Shown piece by piece: positions 34,320-43,707 of a stretch of DNA of 64,000 bases; the stretch's first letter is position 1; each line of letters begins with the position of its first letter. Below the pieces are notes generated by a model. That model made no database searches. It saw nothing but the letters and a program-made list of their open reading frames with translations, and was not told the origin of the DNA. Origin of the DNA: an uncultured Oscillospiraceae bacterium (GTDB lineage Bacteria; Bacillota; Clostridia; Oscillospirales; Ruminococcaceae). The stretch lies in contig CAKSDC010000002.1 in NCBI GenBank assembly GCA_934444765.1, positions 115,220 to 179,219 of the forward strand, in the 5' to 3' direction. The position numbers and the translations under genes were made by a program.

Positions 34320-35033
34320 TTATAGTACTTTTACAGGGTCAAACTGTATATAGTCACCAGAAACTAAGTGAAAGTTGATACCGTCACGTAGTCCGTTAAT
34401 AGCGTACTTGTGTTTATCTGCCCCGTGAATGTGTCCATAGTAGCACTCTTTTACGTTGTGCCTATATAGAACCTCTAAGATGTCGTAGTTGTAAGTATTA
34501 GCAAATATCGGCGGATAGTGTAAGAACACTATAGGTATTAATCCGTTAGCCTCTGCTAAAGATATAGAAGTTTCTAACCTTTGAACTTCACGCATAGTAA
34601 CCTTTTGATTATCTACTATACCATTGTTAGTAATGGTTTCGCCGTCTATGTTTATCCAACCACGAGTACCACATATAGCGTATTCGCCGTACTGATAGTA
34701 GTTGTTAAATAGAAGATGTAGCGTATCAAAACCGTGTTCATTGAAAAACGTTTCAACTTTGTGCTGAGTAGTCCAAAAGTAGTCGTGATTACCTTTACCG
34801 AGTATTTTAGTACCGTTTAGGGAGTTCAAAAACTGAAAGTCTTTAACAGTATCTTTAAGTTTAAGTCCCCAAGAGATGTCACCACCTACCACTACGATAT
34901 CCTGTGGTAGCACCTTGTTTTGCCAGTTCTCGTATATCAAGTCTTGATAGTCTTTCCAACCGTTAAAGACTTCCATATTCTTTTCTGGATTACCCATAGC
35001 AAGGTGCAAATCACTAATAGTATATAACGACAT
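34320..35033 (-). CDS. Calcineurin-like metallophosphoesterase
   Basis: A 237-residue cytosolic phosphoesterase. The dinuclear metal site is complete: SDLHL near residue 7, VGGDISWG near 50, GKGNHDYFW near 78, a late His in FLHYPP, and YGHIHG near 205. The substrate is unknown. Its ATG overlaps the stop codon of thrC by one base (TAATG), so it is translated by coupling with threonine synthase. Confidence 0.9.
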   Translation of the reverse strand: MSLYTISDLHLAMGNPEKNMEVFNGWKDYQDLIYENWQNKVLPQDIVVVGGDISWGLKLKDTVKDFQFLNSLNGTKILGKGNHDYFWTTQHKVETFFNEHGFDTLHLLFNNYYQYGEYAICGTRGWINIDGETITNNGIVDNQKVTMREVQRLETSISLAEANGLIPIVFLHYPPIFANTYNYDILEVLYRHNVKECYYGHIHGADKHKYAINGLRDGINFHLVSGDYIQFDPVKVL

Positions 35034-36526
35034 TATAGACCTAAAGACTTAACTACAAAGTCCTTCATATCTTGCTTTTCTATAGAACCAGTAAAACGTC
35101 TTTCCTTGTCTTTAAGTTCTGCTAAAGACTTTGGAATTGGCATCTTAGAACGTTCAAATAGAAGTTCTACCATATCATACTCATCAATATCAGCCACTTG
35201 ACCGTCTATTGCGGATAGTACGCTCTTGCTGAACTTGTATGGGCTGGCTGTAGAAGCTATAATAGTCTTAGTAGTATCACCAGTTTTAGCCTTGTAGTCT
35301 TGATATACCTTAACTGCTACGGCAGTATGAGTATCGCAAGTATAACCGTACTTATCGTATACTTCCTTGATAGTCTTTTTAGTATCGTCATCGTCACAGA
35401 AACCTGCAAAAAATTCTTCACTAAGAACCTTTTTAACTGCGTCGTTTACTTCATACTTACCTACGGTAGCTAACTTACCGAACCAATCCTTAATTAGGGT
35501 ATCGTCTTCACCAGTAAGTAGGAATAGTAGTCTTTCAAGGTTAGAAGAGATTAGTATATCCATAGAAGGTGAGCAAGTAGCGTAGAAGTGTCTGTTTCTA
35601 TCATACACACCAGTATTGATAAAGTCAGTAAGTACGTTATTAATATTAGATGCACATATTAGCTTATCTATAGGAACGCCCATTTTCTTAGCATAGTATC
35701 CAGCTAAGATATTACCAAAGTTACCAGTAGGAACTACTATGTTTATCTTTTCGCCTAATTGAACTTCGTTATCTTGTACTAAGGTAGCGTATGCAGATAC
35801 ATAGTATACTATCTGTGGTACTAATCTACCCCAGTTTATAGAGTTAGCACTTGAGAACATATATCCGCCATTAGATAGAGTATCTTTAACTTGACTATCA
35901 GTGAATATAGCCTTAACGCCGTTTTGACAGTCGTCAAAGTTACCCTTAATAGCACATACTCCAACGTTGTTACCTTCTTGAGTAGTCATTTGACGCTTTT
36001 GCATAGGAGATACACCGTCTTCTGGGTAGAATACCATAATTTGAGTACCTTCTACATCTTTAAAGCCTTCTAATGCAGCCTTACCAGTATCGCCAGAAGT
36101 AGCTACTAATATTACTACCTTTTTATCTACGTTTAACTTTTTAATAGAAGTAGTTAAAAAGTATGGTAGTATCTGTAGAGCCATATCCTTAAATGCACAA
36201 GTAGGACCATGCCAAAGTTCAAGCATATAAGTACCGTCGAATAGGTGTGCTATTTCGGCTATGTTTTCGGTATCAAAATTTTTAGTAGTGTATGCGTTAT
36301 CGGTACAGTAATGAATTTCAGCGTCTGTGAAGTCTGTTAAGTACTTTTTAAACACACTAAAAGCTCTATCGGAGTATGACATATTAGCCATATCTTTAAT
36401 TTCGTCTAAAGTAATCGAAGGTATAGCCTCTGGTAAGAATAGTCCACCGTCTGCGGAGATACCCTGAGAGATAGCAGTAGCACTATCTACTCTTAACGAA
36501 CTGTTTCTTGTACTTTTGTAAAACAT
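35033..36526 (-). CDS. thrC: Threonine synthase
   Basis: ThrC converts O-phosphohomoserine to threonine with pyridoxal phosphate. From the ATG at 36526 the product has 497 residues. The PLP lysine is in LWHGPTCAFKDMALQ near residue 111, with ATSGDTGKAAL and the PLP phosphate loop VPTGNFGNILAG following. The start was chosen for its AAGGGTGA site and the FYKSTR N-terminus usual in this family. The homoserine kinase gene is 27 kb away at the right edge. Confidence 0.95.
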   Translation of the reverse strand: MFYKSTRNSSLRVDSATAISQGISADGGLFLPEAIPSITLDEIKDMANMSYSDRAFSVFKKYLTDFTDAEIHYCTDNAYTTKNFDTENIAEIAHLFDGTYMLELWHGPTCAFKDMALQILPYFLTTSIKKLNVDKKVVILVATSGDTGKAALEGFKDVEGTQIMVFYPEDGVSPMQKRQMTTQEGNNVGVCAIKGNFDDCQNGVKAIFTDSQVKDTLSNGGYMFSSANSINWGRLVPQIVYYVSAYATLVQDNEVQLGEKINIVVPTGNFGNILAGYYAKKMGVPIDKLICASNINNVLTDFINTGVYDRNRHFYATCSPSMDILISSNLERLLFLLTGEDDTLIKDWFGKLATVGKYEVNDAVKKVLSEEFFAGFCDDDDTKKTIKEVYDKYGYTCDTHTAVAVKVYQDYKAKTGDTTKTIIASTASPYKFSKSVLSAIDGQVADIDEYDMVELLFERSKMPIPKSLAELKDKERRFTGSIEKQDMKDFVVKSLGL

Positions 36527-36629
36527 AAATATCACCCTTTTTAATTTCAATCCATAGTCGGTAATGTTAGTATATGTTGTGGAGAACACCGACTATATAA
36601 GCCTCCACCATGTTATATCTATATATAAC

Positions 36630-37028
36630 CTATAATATAGGAATGTATATTCCAGTACCAGTAGTATCGAAAGCGTTAGAACAGTATTCAACACTTGCTA
36701 TACTAAGATTACTATTCAAAGTAACCAAAGCCACATCAAAGCGTGGTTGAAGTCTAACCTGATACTTACTACAGAAGTTAGAAGCCGTCTTTAATATACA
36801 ACGCTTTTTATTAATAGTAATAGCGTCCCAACCGCTACTAATGTAGTTTAAACTTCGAGTTTTAACTTCCACGAATAGTATATAAGTATCGTTACAGGCT
36901 ATAATATCCACTTCACCACCACGAATGGTATAGTTAGTACATACCACTTCAAAGTTTAAGTCAGTAAGATATCTACATATAGCCATTTCCCCGATATTGC
37001 CTATATCTTTGCTATTGTAACTTTTCAT
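36630..37028 (-). CDS. yraN: YraN/UPF0102 family nuclease-fold protein
   Basis: YraN proteins are about 120 residues with an endonuclease-like fold, and their function is not settled. The 132-residue protein shows the family pattern GNIGEMAICRYL near residue 10, NYTIRGGEVDIIA near 36, and LFVEVKTRS near 52, which resembles a PD-(D/E)xK core. It overlaps the end of rnhB by 17 bp, the conserved neighbour in many bacteria. Confidence 0.93.
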   Translation of the reverse strand: MKSYNSKDIGNIGEMAICRYLTDLNFEVVCTNYTIRGGEVDIIACNDTYILFVEVKTRSLNYISSGWDAITINKKRCILKTASNFCSKYQVRLQPRFDVALVTLNSNLSIASVEYCSNAFDTTGTGIYIPIL

Positions 37029-37635
37029 AGAACTTTTTTAAAAAAGACTGTCTATGAATATCGCAAGCACCAAATTCGGTCAACTTTTGATAGTGTAGCT
37101 TAGTACCATAACCCTTATGTTTTTCAAATGCGTAGTTAGGATACTTTTTAGATAGTTCTACCATATATCTATCTCTGCTGACTTTAGCCAGTACCGAAGC
37201 CCCTGCTATAGAAAAAGACTTAGCATCACCTTTAACTATGCATTCCACTGGAATATCTAAGTTAGGGGTTTTGTTACCGTCTACTATTACATAGTCAGGT
37301 TTAATAGCAAGACCTTCAACTGCTCTTTTCATAGCAAGCATAGAGGCGTTTAATATGTTAATACTTTCAATTTCATCTACAGTAGCGGTAGCCACTGAAT
37401 AGCACATACAAGTATTAACTATTTCGTCGAACAGTCTTTCACGCTGTTTAGCGGTCAACTTTTTGCTATCGTTAAGACCGTCAATAATAGTATCAGGATT
37501 AAATATTACTGCACTTGCGAACACTTCGCCAGCCAAACAACCACGACCAGCTTCGTCCACACCGCATACTATCTTATTACCATGAGATAGTCTGTATTGA
37601 CTATCGAACAGTATTAAACTATTTTCCATCTTCAT
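37012..37635 (-). CDS. rnhB: Ribonuclease HII
   Basis: RNase HII removes RNA from RNA-DNA hybrids and single ribonucleotides from DNA. The 207-residue product has the catalytic motif GVDEAGRGCLAG near residues 25-36 and later catalytic acids in DYVIVDG and in the SKVSRDRYM segment. The start overlaps rbgA by 17 bp. The Met at residue 3 is an alternative start. Confidence 0.95.
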   Translation of the reverse strand: MKMENSLILFDSQYRLSHGNKIVCGVDEAGRGCLAGEVFASAVIFNPDTIIDGLNDSKKLTAKQRERLFDEIVNTCMCYSVATATVDEIESINILNASMLAMKRAVEGLAIKPDYVIVDGNKTPNLDIPVECIVKGDAKSFSIAGASVLAKVSRDRYMVELSKKYPNYAFEKHKGYGTKLHYQKLTEFGACDIHRQSFLKKFYEKLQ

Positions 37636-38539
37636 TAGATAACGCTTTCTTTAACTCTTCCTCATGTAGTGCAATAGACTTAGGAGTTTCAAGAGTAATC
37701 CTTCCCAACTTGCCACCTCTGAACTCATCTATTACCATAATAGAAGCTCTTTCGGTATTTACTTCACCACCAGAGATTAACATACCTCTTTTTTTACCTA
37801 TTTTGTTTAGTAGTATAATACCGTCGTCTTGGTCTTCTACAGATACTTTATAACGTTCGGTTAAACACTTAGAATACTCTTTAGAGACGTTTTCCAATAG
37901 CATCATAGATAGAGTTTCTATGTCAAGTATATCGTCTTTTACTGCACCAGTGAACGCCAACTTATGGGCTACCGTTTGGTCTTCAAACTTAGGCCAAAGA
38001 ACTCCTGGCATATCGAGTAGTTCAACGTTATCGCCAAACTTAACCCATTGCTTGTTACGAGTAACCCCTGGGCGGTCTTCTACTTTAGCACGTTTACCGC
38101 CTGCCATCTTATTAATAAACGAAGACTTTCCCACGTTAGGTATACCCACTATCATAATACGAATAGGCACACCAGTTAGACCTTTATTATTACGACGTTC
38201 CAATAGTTCTTTAAGAACGCTATTTTTTAGTGTAGGTAAAAACTGTTTAACACCCTTACCGCTCTTACAGTCTATAGGTAGTACAGCCGAAAAGCCTTTA
38301 TTTTTATAGTAGTCTATCCACATATTAGTGACGTTAGGGTCTGCCAAATCGGACTTGTTAAGTAGTAACATTCTTGGCTTATTGTTTACCATTCTGTCCA
38401 TTTCGGGATTTCTACTGGAGTATGGTATACGAGCGTCTAAGATTTCTACTACACAGTCTACTAACGAGAGGTTTTCTTTAATCATACGTCTGGTCTTAGC
38501 CATATGTCCAGGAAACCACTGAATATTTTTAACTTCCAT
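37619..38539 (-). CDS. rbgA: Ribosome biogenesis GTPase A
   Basis: RbgA (YlqF) is a circularly permuted GTPase needed for late assembly of the 50S subunit. The permuted order is visible: G4 LLNKSDL near residue 60 comes before G1 GIPNVGKSS near residue 132 and G3 DMPGVLWP near 177. The length of 306 residues is slightly longer than usual. The gene order rplS-lepB-rbgA-rnhB matches Firmicutes. Confidence 0.95.
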   Translation of the reverse strand: MEVKNIQWFPGHMAKTRRMIKENLSLVDCVVEILDARIPYSSRNPEMDRMVNNKPRMLLLNKSDLADPNVTNMWIDYYKNKGFSAVLPIDCKSGKGVKQFLPTLKNSVLKELLERRNNKGLTGVPIRIMIVGIPNVGKSSFINKMAGGKRAKVEDRPGVTRNKQWVKFGDNVELLDMPGVLWPKFEDQTVAHKLAFTGAVKDDILDIETLSMMLLENVSKEYSKCLTERYKVSVEDQDDGIILLNKIGKKRGMLISGGEVNTERASIMVIDEFRGGKLGRITLETPKSIALHEEELKKALSNEDGK

Positions 38540-38608
38540 AATGCACCCCCATAGTTATTAACGAATACTAAACCAACGAAACGGCATATTAATAGCCGTT
38601 TCCAAAAA

Positions 38609-39307
38609 CTAATCTACAAAACCAAACTTTTCTATTGGGGATATTCTAAATACCACTTTACCGATAATATCTTCAACAGGTATTAAGCCCACCTGATAGC
38701 TACGGCTATCTTTAGATACGCCTCTATTATCACCAAGAACGAAAACGTATCCGTCTGGAATAGTAATAGGATATTCAAAACCGCCCTCATCTCTGTCCGT
38801 AAGGTCGTTTATATAAGATTCGTTTATTACTTCTCCGTCTATGTATACGTTGCCCGTATCAAAGTCGATATCCAAAGTTTGACCTGCGGTAGCTATTACA
38901 CGCTTAACTATAGGTTTATGTAAGCCGTCACCAAGTTGAACGGTATCGTCGTTATTTCTAACGCCGTCGCCGTTAGTATCTGGTAATAAGTGAGCATCTT
39001 GAGCGTTAATAATAACTATGTCCCCATACTTTGGATTGTTATAAAAAGCAGAGGCAACTATTAGTTTGTCATCCTGTTCAAGAGTAGGAACCATAGAAGT
39101 ACCCACTACAGATGCAACCTTAAATAGAAAAGTAAATATTAATATTACTGCAAATATAGAAAATAGTACAGACTCCACCATATCGCATAGTTCGTCAAAA
39201 AAGTTAGTCTTTTTTGATGTAGTAGTTTCCGAACTGGCGTTTTCGTTACTATTAGATTGAGTTTCTGTGTTTTTAACTTCGTTAGAGTTATTATTAGTAT
39301 TTTCCAT
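38609..39307 (-). CDS. lepB: Signal peptidase I
   Basis: LepB cuts signal peptides from exported proteins at the outer face of the membrane. From the ATG at 39307 (GGAGG site) it has 232 residues: an Asn/Ser/Thr-rich cytoplasmic tail of about 40 residues, one membrane span, then catalytic Ser in GTSMVPTL and catalytic Lys in VKRVIATAG. The last motif GDNRGVSKDSR matches box E. The longer frame upstream lacks a ribosome site. Confidence 0.95.
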   Translation of the reverse strand: MENTNNNSNEVKNTETQSNSNENASSETTTSKKTNFFDELCDMVESVLFSIFAVILIFTFLFKVASVVGTSMVPTLEQDDKLIVASAFYNNPKYGDIVIINAQDAHLLPDTNGDGVRNNDDTVQLGDGLHKPIVKRVIATAGQTLDIDFDTGNVYIDGEVINESYINDLTDRDEGGFEYPITIPDGYVFVLGDNRGVSKDSRSYQVGLIPVEDIIGKVVFRISPIEKFGFVD

Positions 39308-39401
39308 AAGTAACCTCCGAAACTTTGCAATATAGCAAAAAAGGGACATAGCGTCCCCCTTTTAACAATAGAAAGACGGTATTTTAATAGACCGTCTAAT
39401 A

Positions 39402-39746
39402 CTAACGGATAGCACTCTTAACCTTAGCAGCCTTACCAACTCTATCACGTAGGTAGTATAGCTTAGCTCTACGAACCTTACCGCTTCTAACGAGTTCAAT
39501 CTTTTCTACTATTGGAGAGTGTACTGGGAATACTCTTTCGATACCACAACCATGAGCTACTCTTCTAACAGTAAAAGTTTCGCTAATGCCACCATGCTTC
39601 TTAGCTATAACAGTACCTTCAAATACTTGAAGTCTGTACTTATCGCCTTCCTTAATCTTAACGTATACCTTAATAGTATCACCAACGTTTACTACAGGTG
39701 CGTCCTTCTTCATACTATCTTGAGAAATAGTTTGTAATGCGTTCAT
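39402..39746 (-). CDS. rplS: 50S ribosomal protein L19
   Basis: L19 sits at the interface of the ribosomal subunits. From the ATG at 39746 (AGGAGG site) it has 114 residues, the standard size. Typical segments are PVVNVGDTIKVYVKIKEG, RLQVFEGTVI and FPVHSPIVEKIELVRSGKVRRAKLYYLR. It is preceded by a long leader that may carry autoregulatory structure. Confidence 0.97.
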   Translation of the reverse strand: MNALQTISQDSMKKDAPVVNVGDTIKVYVKIKEGDKYRLQVFEGTVIAKKHGGISETFTVRRVAHGCGIERVFPVHSPIVEKIELVRSGKVRRAKLYYLRDRVGKAAKVKSAIR

Positions 39747-40090
39747 TTTAAATCCTCCTAAAGTTCTCAATATCCGTGCATAGAGTTATTAATACTGTAC
39801 AGGTCAAGCGAAACTCTGCCATCTCGGACTTTGTTTCTTCCATAATAAAAATCGTATGCAGAGGAATATTAAATTTAATGTTATACGTGTGTATGCATTA
39901 ACCGTTATAGAAATCTTACAAAAAGAATACTCTTTTAAGTTTCATTCCTTTAGCCGTTAGAGTAACTACTAAAGGCATATACTTCCCACTAACGTGCGGG
40001 TATAATAGTAGTCTAAGTATAGACTATGTTATAACTATAATCCTCATTGAACCCATAAAAAGGCACAACGGATTTTAAATGCCTTATTAT
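39747..40090 (-). promoter_or_regulatory. Long leader of rplS with its promoter
   Basis: No gene of confidence is found in this stretch. On the minus strand a promoter TTGCTT-17 bp-TATGAT lies at about 40090-40118, so the leader would be roughly 340 bases. Its start can fold with AATCC/GGATT closing a 26-base loop (about 40035-40075). A further stem ACTCT/AGAGT near 39932-39968 is followed by ATTCTTTTTG, which could be an attenuator. Ribosomal protein leaders often bind their own product, but I could not match the known L19 leader. Confidence 0.45.
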
Positions 40091-40123
40091 CATAACACAT
40101 ATTTCAAAAAAAAGCAATAGTTT

Positions 40124-40819
40124 TTATAAAAAAACCTCTCCATTTTGTGAAAATATTTTTTCTCTAACATAACTAACTCTGTCTATGGTAATATTAGTAT
40201 ACTGTTTAAAACTATCGGTTATTAAAGTAGGGTTCAAGTTTAGACCGTTACCAGCAGGTAGCATAACACTAACTATTAAGTTCTCATCGTTAGTAGATAG
40301 ACTTAATACTTGTATATTAGGCTTAATATTAGTTTCAATCAGTAGTTTCTTCTTATTCTTTTTGTATACTATAATAGTATCCTGTAGTAGATACTCTTCA
40401 AACTGTGATAGTAATAGCATAGGTTCGTTAGTGGAAAACTTTATAGTATACTGACTAAAAGCTATATCTTTAGTCTTCATCACTGGATAGTATAGCTTTA
40501 CTATGTTTAAACCTTCGGGCATGACTTTTTTTAAGCGTTCCTCCAACTCTTCTAAAGGTATATCGTCTACTATACGGAAGTCCATAATTTCACAAGAACT
40601 CTCAAAACCCAACGAAAGAGCCAAAGCAAAGTTTAAATACAGTCTTGAATTATATCCTTGTGTATACCACACTGGAAGTTTAGCACGTTTAAAGGCACGT
40701 TGCATAGCTCTGTATAGGTCTAAATGGGATATATACTTAGCTCTATCTTTTTTAGTAAATATTGCCCTAACGTCTAAAAAGTTATCGGTTGCATTAGGAT
40801 TTTTCCCCTGAATACTCAA
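40124..40819 (-). CDS. DUF2344 / TIGR03936 radical-SAM-linked protein
   Basis: A 231-residue protein of the DUF2344 family, which is found next to, or fused to, a radical SAM protein in many Gram-positive and other bacteria. The typical N-terminal pattern is present: RAIFTKKDRAKYISHLDLYRAMQRAFKRAKLP near residues 18-50. Its biochemical function is unknown. It overlaps the upstream radical SAM gene by 26 bp, which fits a two-protein complex. Confidence 0.9.
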   Translation of the reverse strand: MSIQGKNPNATDNFLDVRAIFTKKDRAKYISHLDLYRAMQRAFKRAKLPVWYTQGYNSRLYLNFALALSLGFESSCEIMDFRIVDDIPLEELEERLKKVMPEGLNIVKLYYPVMKTKDIAFSQYTIKFSTNEPMLLLSQFEEYLLQDTIIVYKKNKKKLLIETNIKPNIQVLSLSTNDENLIVSVMLPAGNGLNLNPTLITDSFKQYTNITIDRVSYVREKIFSQNGEVFL

Positions 40820-42650
40820 AACAAGCCCTCCTTAAAGAAGTATTTACGCCACAACCTGCACACTGTAGCTTACAATTTTTAGTAGTAGTCTGTTGATTTA
40901 CTGCTTTAGAGTGTTCTCTAATTAAAAATTCCTTACTGACTAAGTAGTCTAAATGGTCCCAAGGTAGAACCTCATCATAAGGACGTAGTCTATTAGCATA
41001 GAACCCCATATCTAAACTACAAGACTTAAACGCTTGCTCCCAAATGTTATAGTTAAAGCATTCGTCCCAACTATCGAACTTTGCACCATTTTTCCAAGCG
41101 GTGTATATCACGTTGCATAGTCTTCTATCGCCACGAGCCAAGGTAGCCTCTAATATGGAAGTGTTTGGAGAGTGCCAACTAACGTTTAAACTTCTGTGGG
41201 AGTTATCTAATAGTATAGACTGTTTATGTTCTATCTGTTCACGAGTAGCTTGTGGTTCAAACTGGAAAGGAGTAAAAGGTTTAGGGACAAAAGTAGCCAC
41301 ACTACCTGAAATTCTAACTTTACCTTTAGGGTGATTAGGTAATGAATAGTATAGTTCGGTAATTCGGTCTGCAAGTTCTATGATGCCCAATATATCTTCA
41401 TCGGTTTCGGTAGGAAGTCCCATCATAAAGTATAGCTTAACCGAAGAGTATCCACCTTCAAACGCTATTCTACAGGTATTCATGATTTCTTCTTCCGAAA
41501 CGTTCTTATTAATAACGTCTCTTAAACGCTGAGTGGAAGCCTCTGGAGCGAACGTTAGACCGCTCTTTTTTACTGAACTAATCTTCTTTAGTAGACTATC
41601 AGTAAAGTTATCCACTCTAAGAGAAGGTAACGATAGGTTAATCTTATCTTGATTAGCATACTCCATTAACATGGTAAGCATCGGTTCTATTTGAGAATGG
41701 TCACTGGTACTTAATGAGGATAACGAAAGTTCTTCATAGCCAGTATTTTCGCATAATGCCTTAGACTGTTTTAGTATAGTCTCTTTAGACTTTTCTCTAA
41801 AAGGACGGTATATAAAGCCTGCTTGACAGAAACGACAGCTACGCACACAACCTCTTAATACTTCTACCGAGGCTCTGTTGTGTACTATATCGGAGTATGG
41901 CACTACGAACATATCAGGATAGTATACTGTGTCGAAGTCTTTAATTATGCGTTTTTTAATAGTTTTAGGAGCATCGCCTATCGGTTCTACGGCGTTAATA
42001 GTACCGTCTGAATTATAGGATACACTATATAGCGAAGGTACGTATATCCCCTCAATATGACAGGCTTCACGTAAAAATTCAGACTTAGACTTACCTTGCA
42101 ACTTCATATCATGGTATAGGTCTAATAGTTCCAAGTTTACTTCTTCGCCTTCACCGAGTATAAATAGGTCAAAAAAGTCTGCTAACGGTTCAGGATTACA
42201 GACACATGGACCACCAGCCACTACTATTTGAGTAAGTTCGTCGCCTCTATCTTTAGCGAATATAGGTATTTTAGCTAAATCGAGCATATTTAATATGTTG
42301 CTATAAGATAGTTCATACTGTAGAGTAAAGCCTATAAAGTCGAAATCTTTAATAGGGTCTAAACTTTCAAGGGCGTATAGTGGAATGTCATTTTCACGCA
42401 TCAACTTTTCAAAGTCCACCCAAGGAGCGAACACTCTTTCGCACCAGTAGTTAGGTCTACTATTGGTTAAAGAGTATAGTATCTTCATGCCAAGGTGGGA
42501 CATACCTATATCATAGCTATCGGGAAAACAGAAAGCGAACCTAACGTCCACTTTAGACTTATCTTTAACTATGCTACCCATTTCACCGCCGATATACCTT
42601 GAAGGTTTTTCAGCCTTTAATAAGATACTTTCTATCTTTTCTGGTATCAT
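40794..42650 (-). CDS. B12-binding-domain radical SAM protein, TIGR03960 family
   Basis: From the ATG at 42650 (GGAGG site) this protein has 618 residues. An N-terminal cobalamin-binding-like region (FPDSYDIGMSHLGMKILY) precedes a radical SAM domain with the cluster motif CVRSCRFC near residue 262. A cysteine-rich end (CKLQCAGCG) follows. The family works with DUF2344 proteins in an unknown reaction. A promoter lies about 30 bp upstream. Confidence 0.92.
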   Translation of the reverse strand: MIPEKIESILLKAEKPSRYIGGEMGSIVKDKSKVDVRFAFCFPDSYDIGMSHLGMKILYSLTNSRPNYWCERVFAPWVDFEKLMRENDIPLYALESLDPIKDFDFIGFTLQYELSYSNILNMLDLAKIPIFAKDRGDELTQIVVAGGPCVCNPEPLADFFDLFILGEGEEVNLELLDLYHDMKLQGKSKSEFLREACHIEGIYVPSLYSVSYNSDGTINAVEPIGDAPKTIKKRIIKDFDTVYYPDMFVVPYSDIVHNRASVEVLRGCVRSCRFCQAGFIYRPFREKSKETILKQSKALCENTGYEELSLSSLSTSDHSQIEPMLTMLMEYANQDKINLSLPSLRVDNFTDSLLKKISSVKKSGLTFAPEASTQRLRDVINKNVSEEEIMNTCRIAFEGGYSSVKLYFMMGLPTETDEDILGIIELADRITELYYSLPNHPKGKVRISGSVATFVPKPFTPFQFEPQATREQIEHKQSILLDNSHRSLNVSWHSPNTSILEATLARGDRRLCNVIYTAWKNGAKFDSWDECFNYNIWEQAFKSCSLDMGFYANRLRPYDEVLPWDHLDYLVSKEFLIREHSKAVNQQTTTKNCKLQCAGCGVNTSLRRACFEYSGEKS

Positions 42651-42680
42651 AAATAATAATCCTCCATATAGTTTTTTATC

Positions 42681-42709
42681 ATTATAGCACACACACGATA
42701 TATTTTCAA
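42681..42709 (-). promoter_or_regulatory. Sigma-A promoter of the radical SAM / DUF2344 genes
   Basis: TTGAAA (42704-42709) and TATAAT (42681-42686) with 17 bp spacing, directly after the terminator of the DUF1275 gene. Confidence 0.85.
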
Positions 42710-42737
42710 CAAAAAAGAACGCCCATAAAGGCGTTCT
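42710..42737 (-). terminator. Terminator of the DUF1275 gene
   Basis: AGAACGCC pairs with GGCGTTCT, followed by TTTTTTG on the minus strand. Confidence 0.88.
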
Positions 42738-42752
42738 GTTTAATTAATATTA

Positions 42753-43469
42753 TTAAGCAAGTTTGTAGTCTTCAGTTTCGGTTTCAAGTTCAACTTCAAC
42801 ATTCTGTGACTGTTTTAAGCTTAAACGCTTACACAGTACCAAACTTGATATTAGCAAAGGAACTATAGCAAGCCAAATACCCATCATACCGAGAAAGATA
42901 TACGAAGTATAAGATACTGCTACTCCTAAATGGAAACCTAATAGTGTACCACCAAAGAACTTACTCTTATCTAAACTTTTAGCGTCACCGTCCATAAAGT
43001 ATTCCATTAAAGAAGTGGTAGCTTGCTTTAAGTTGTTAGTAGAAAATATGGTAGAACTGGTATATCCGTCAGCAGATTTAAAAGTGTTCCACTGTATAGC
43101 CATAGCAAAGAATACTGGATATAAGTACACTAAGTCGTTACCACCTAAAGGTATTACTGCCAAAGATACTATACATATAGCGTCTACTATTAAAGAAAAC
43201 ACTTCTATGTTTAGCTTAGTATATTTAGGTATCCAAATAGAGAAGAAGAAACCTGAAACGTATACTAATATAGCCACCAATCTAACTAAAAAAGATTTTA
43301 AGTCGCCTCCTAAGATACTATGTACAAACAGTATCATGTTAGCAGTTTGAGCATTACCTAATATTTCGTGACAGTTTAATAAAGAGTATGCTCCTAAAAA
43401 ACCGCCAATACCACTAACACAATAATGTTGTAGTCTGTCCCAATTCACGGTCTTTTTAATAGTTGCCAT
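42753..43469 (-). CDS. YoaK-type DUF1275 membrane protein
   Basis: A 238-residue membrane protein with about six spans. Family hallmarks are the glycine-rich first span GGFLGAYSLL and the conserved QTANMILF near residue 38. DUF1275/YoaK proteins are small inner membrane proteins without known transport substrate. The C-terminus is a charged cytoplasmic tail. It forms a single-gene unit with its own promoter and terminator. Confidence 0.87.
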   Translation of the reverse strand: MATIKKTVNWDRLQHYCVSGIGGFLGAYSLLNCHEILGNAQTANMILFVHSILGGDLKSFLVRLVAILVYVSGFFFSIWIPKYTKLNIEVFSLIVDAICIVSLAVIPLGGNDLVYLYPVFFAMAIQWNTFKSADGYTSSTIFSTNNLKQATTSLMEYFMDGDAKSLDKSKFFGGTLLGFHLGVAVSYTSYIFLGMMGIWLAIVPLLISSLVLCKRLSLKQSQNVEVELETETEDYKLA

Positions 43470-43533
43470 TATATATCACACAGCATTCCATAAAAATTTT
43501 AACGTATTAACGTTAAGTGTTCTTTATACTATC

Positions 43534-43562
43534 ATTATATATCTTTAAAGGCATTCTGTCAA
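43534..43562 (-). promoter_or_regulatory. Sigma-A promoter of the DUF1275 gene
   Basis: TTGACA (43557-43562) and TATAAT (43534-43539) with 17 bp spacing. Confidence 0.88.
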
Positions 43563-43650
43563 TAGTTAAGTTTACCACAAATAGCACTAAAATCTCCAAA
43601 AATTTTGTATAATAATAAACTTATCGCCTTAGAAATTGGTACTTTTTAGT

Positions 43651-43679
43651 TTGACTTTTGCTAAATAGTATGATATATT
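43651..43679 (+). promoter_or_regulatory. Sigma-A promoter of pepF
   Basis: TTGACT (43651-43656) and TATATT (43674-43679) with 17 bp spacing and a TG just before the -10 box, 29 bp upstream of the pepF start. Confidence 0.85.
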
Positions 43680-43707
43680 TATAGTGTAAGAAAGGCGGTA
43701 TACTTAT

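Noticed and set aside
37920..38309. A 129-codon frame on the + strand opposite rbgA
   Set aside because: rbgA is clear in the other strand with all GTPase motifs, and the antisense frame has only low-complexity Ser/Leu sequence.
39748..39843. A 31-codon open frame on the minus strand ending just before rplS
   Set aside because: It has no ribosome site, ends inside the rplS Shine-Dalgarno region and shows no recognisable protein features. It is more likely part of the untranslated leader.
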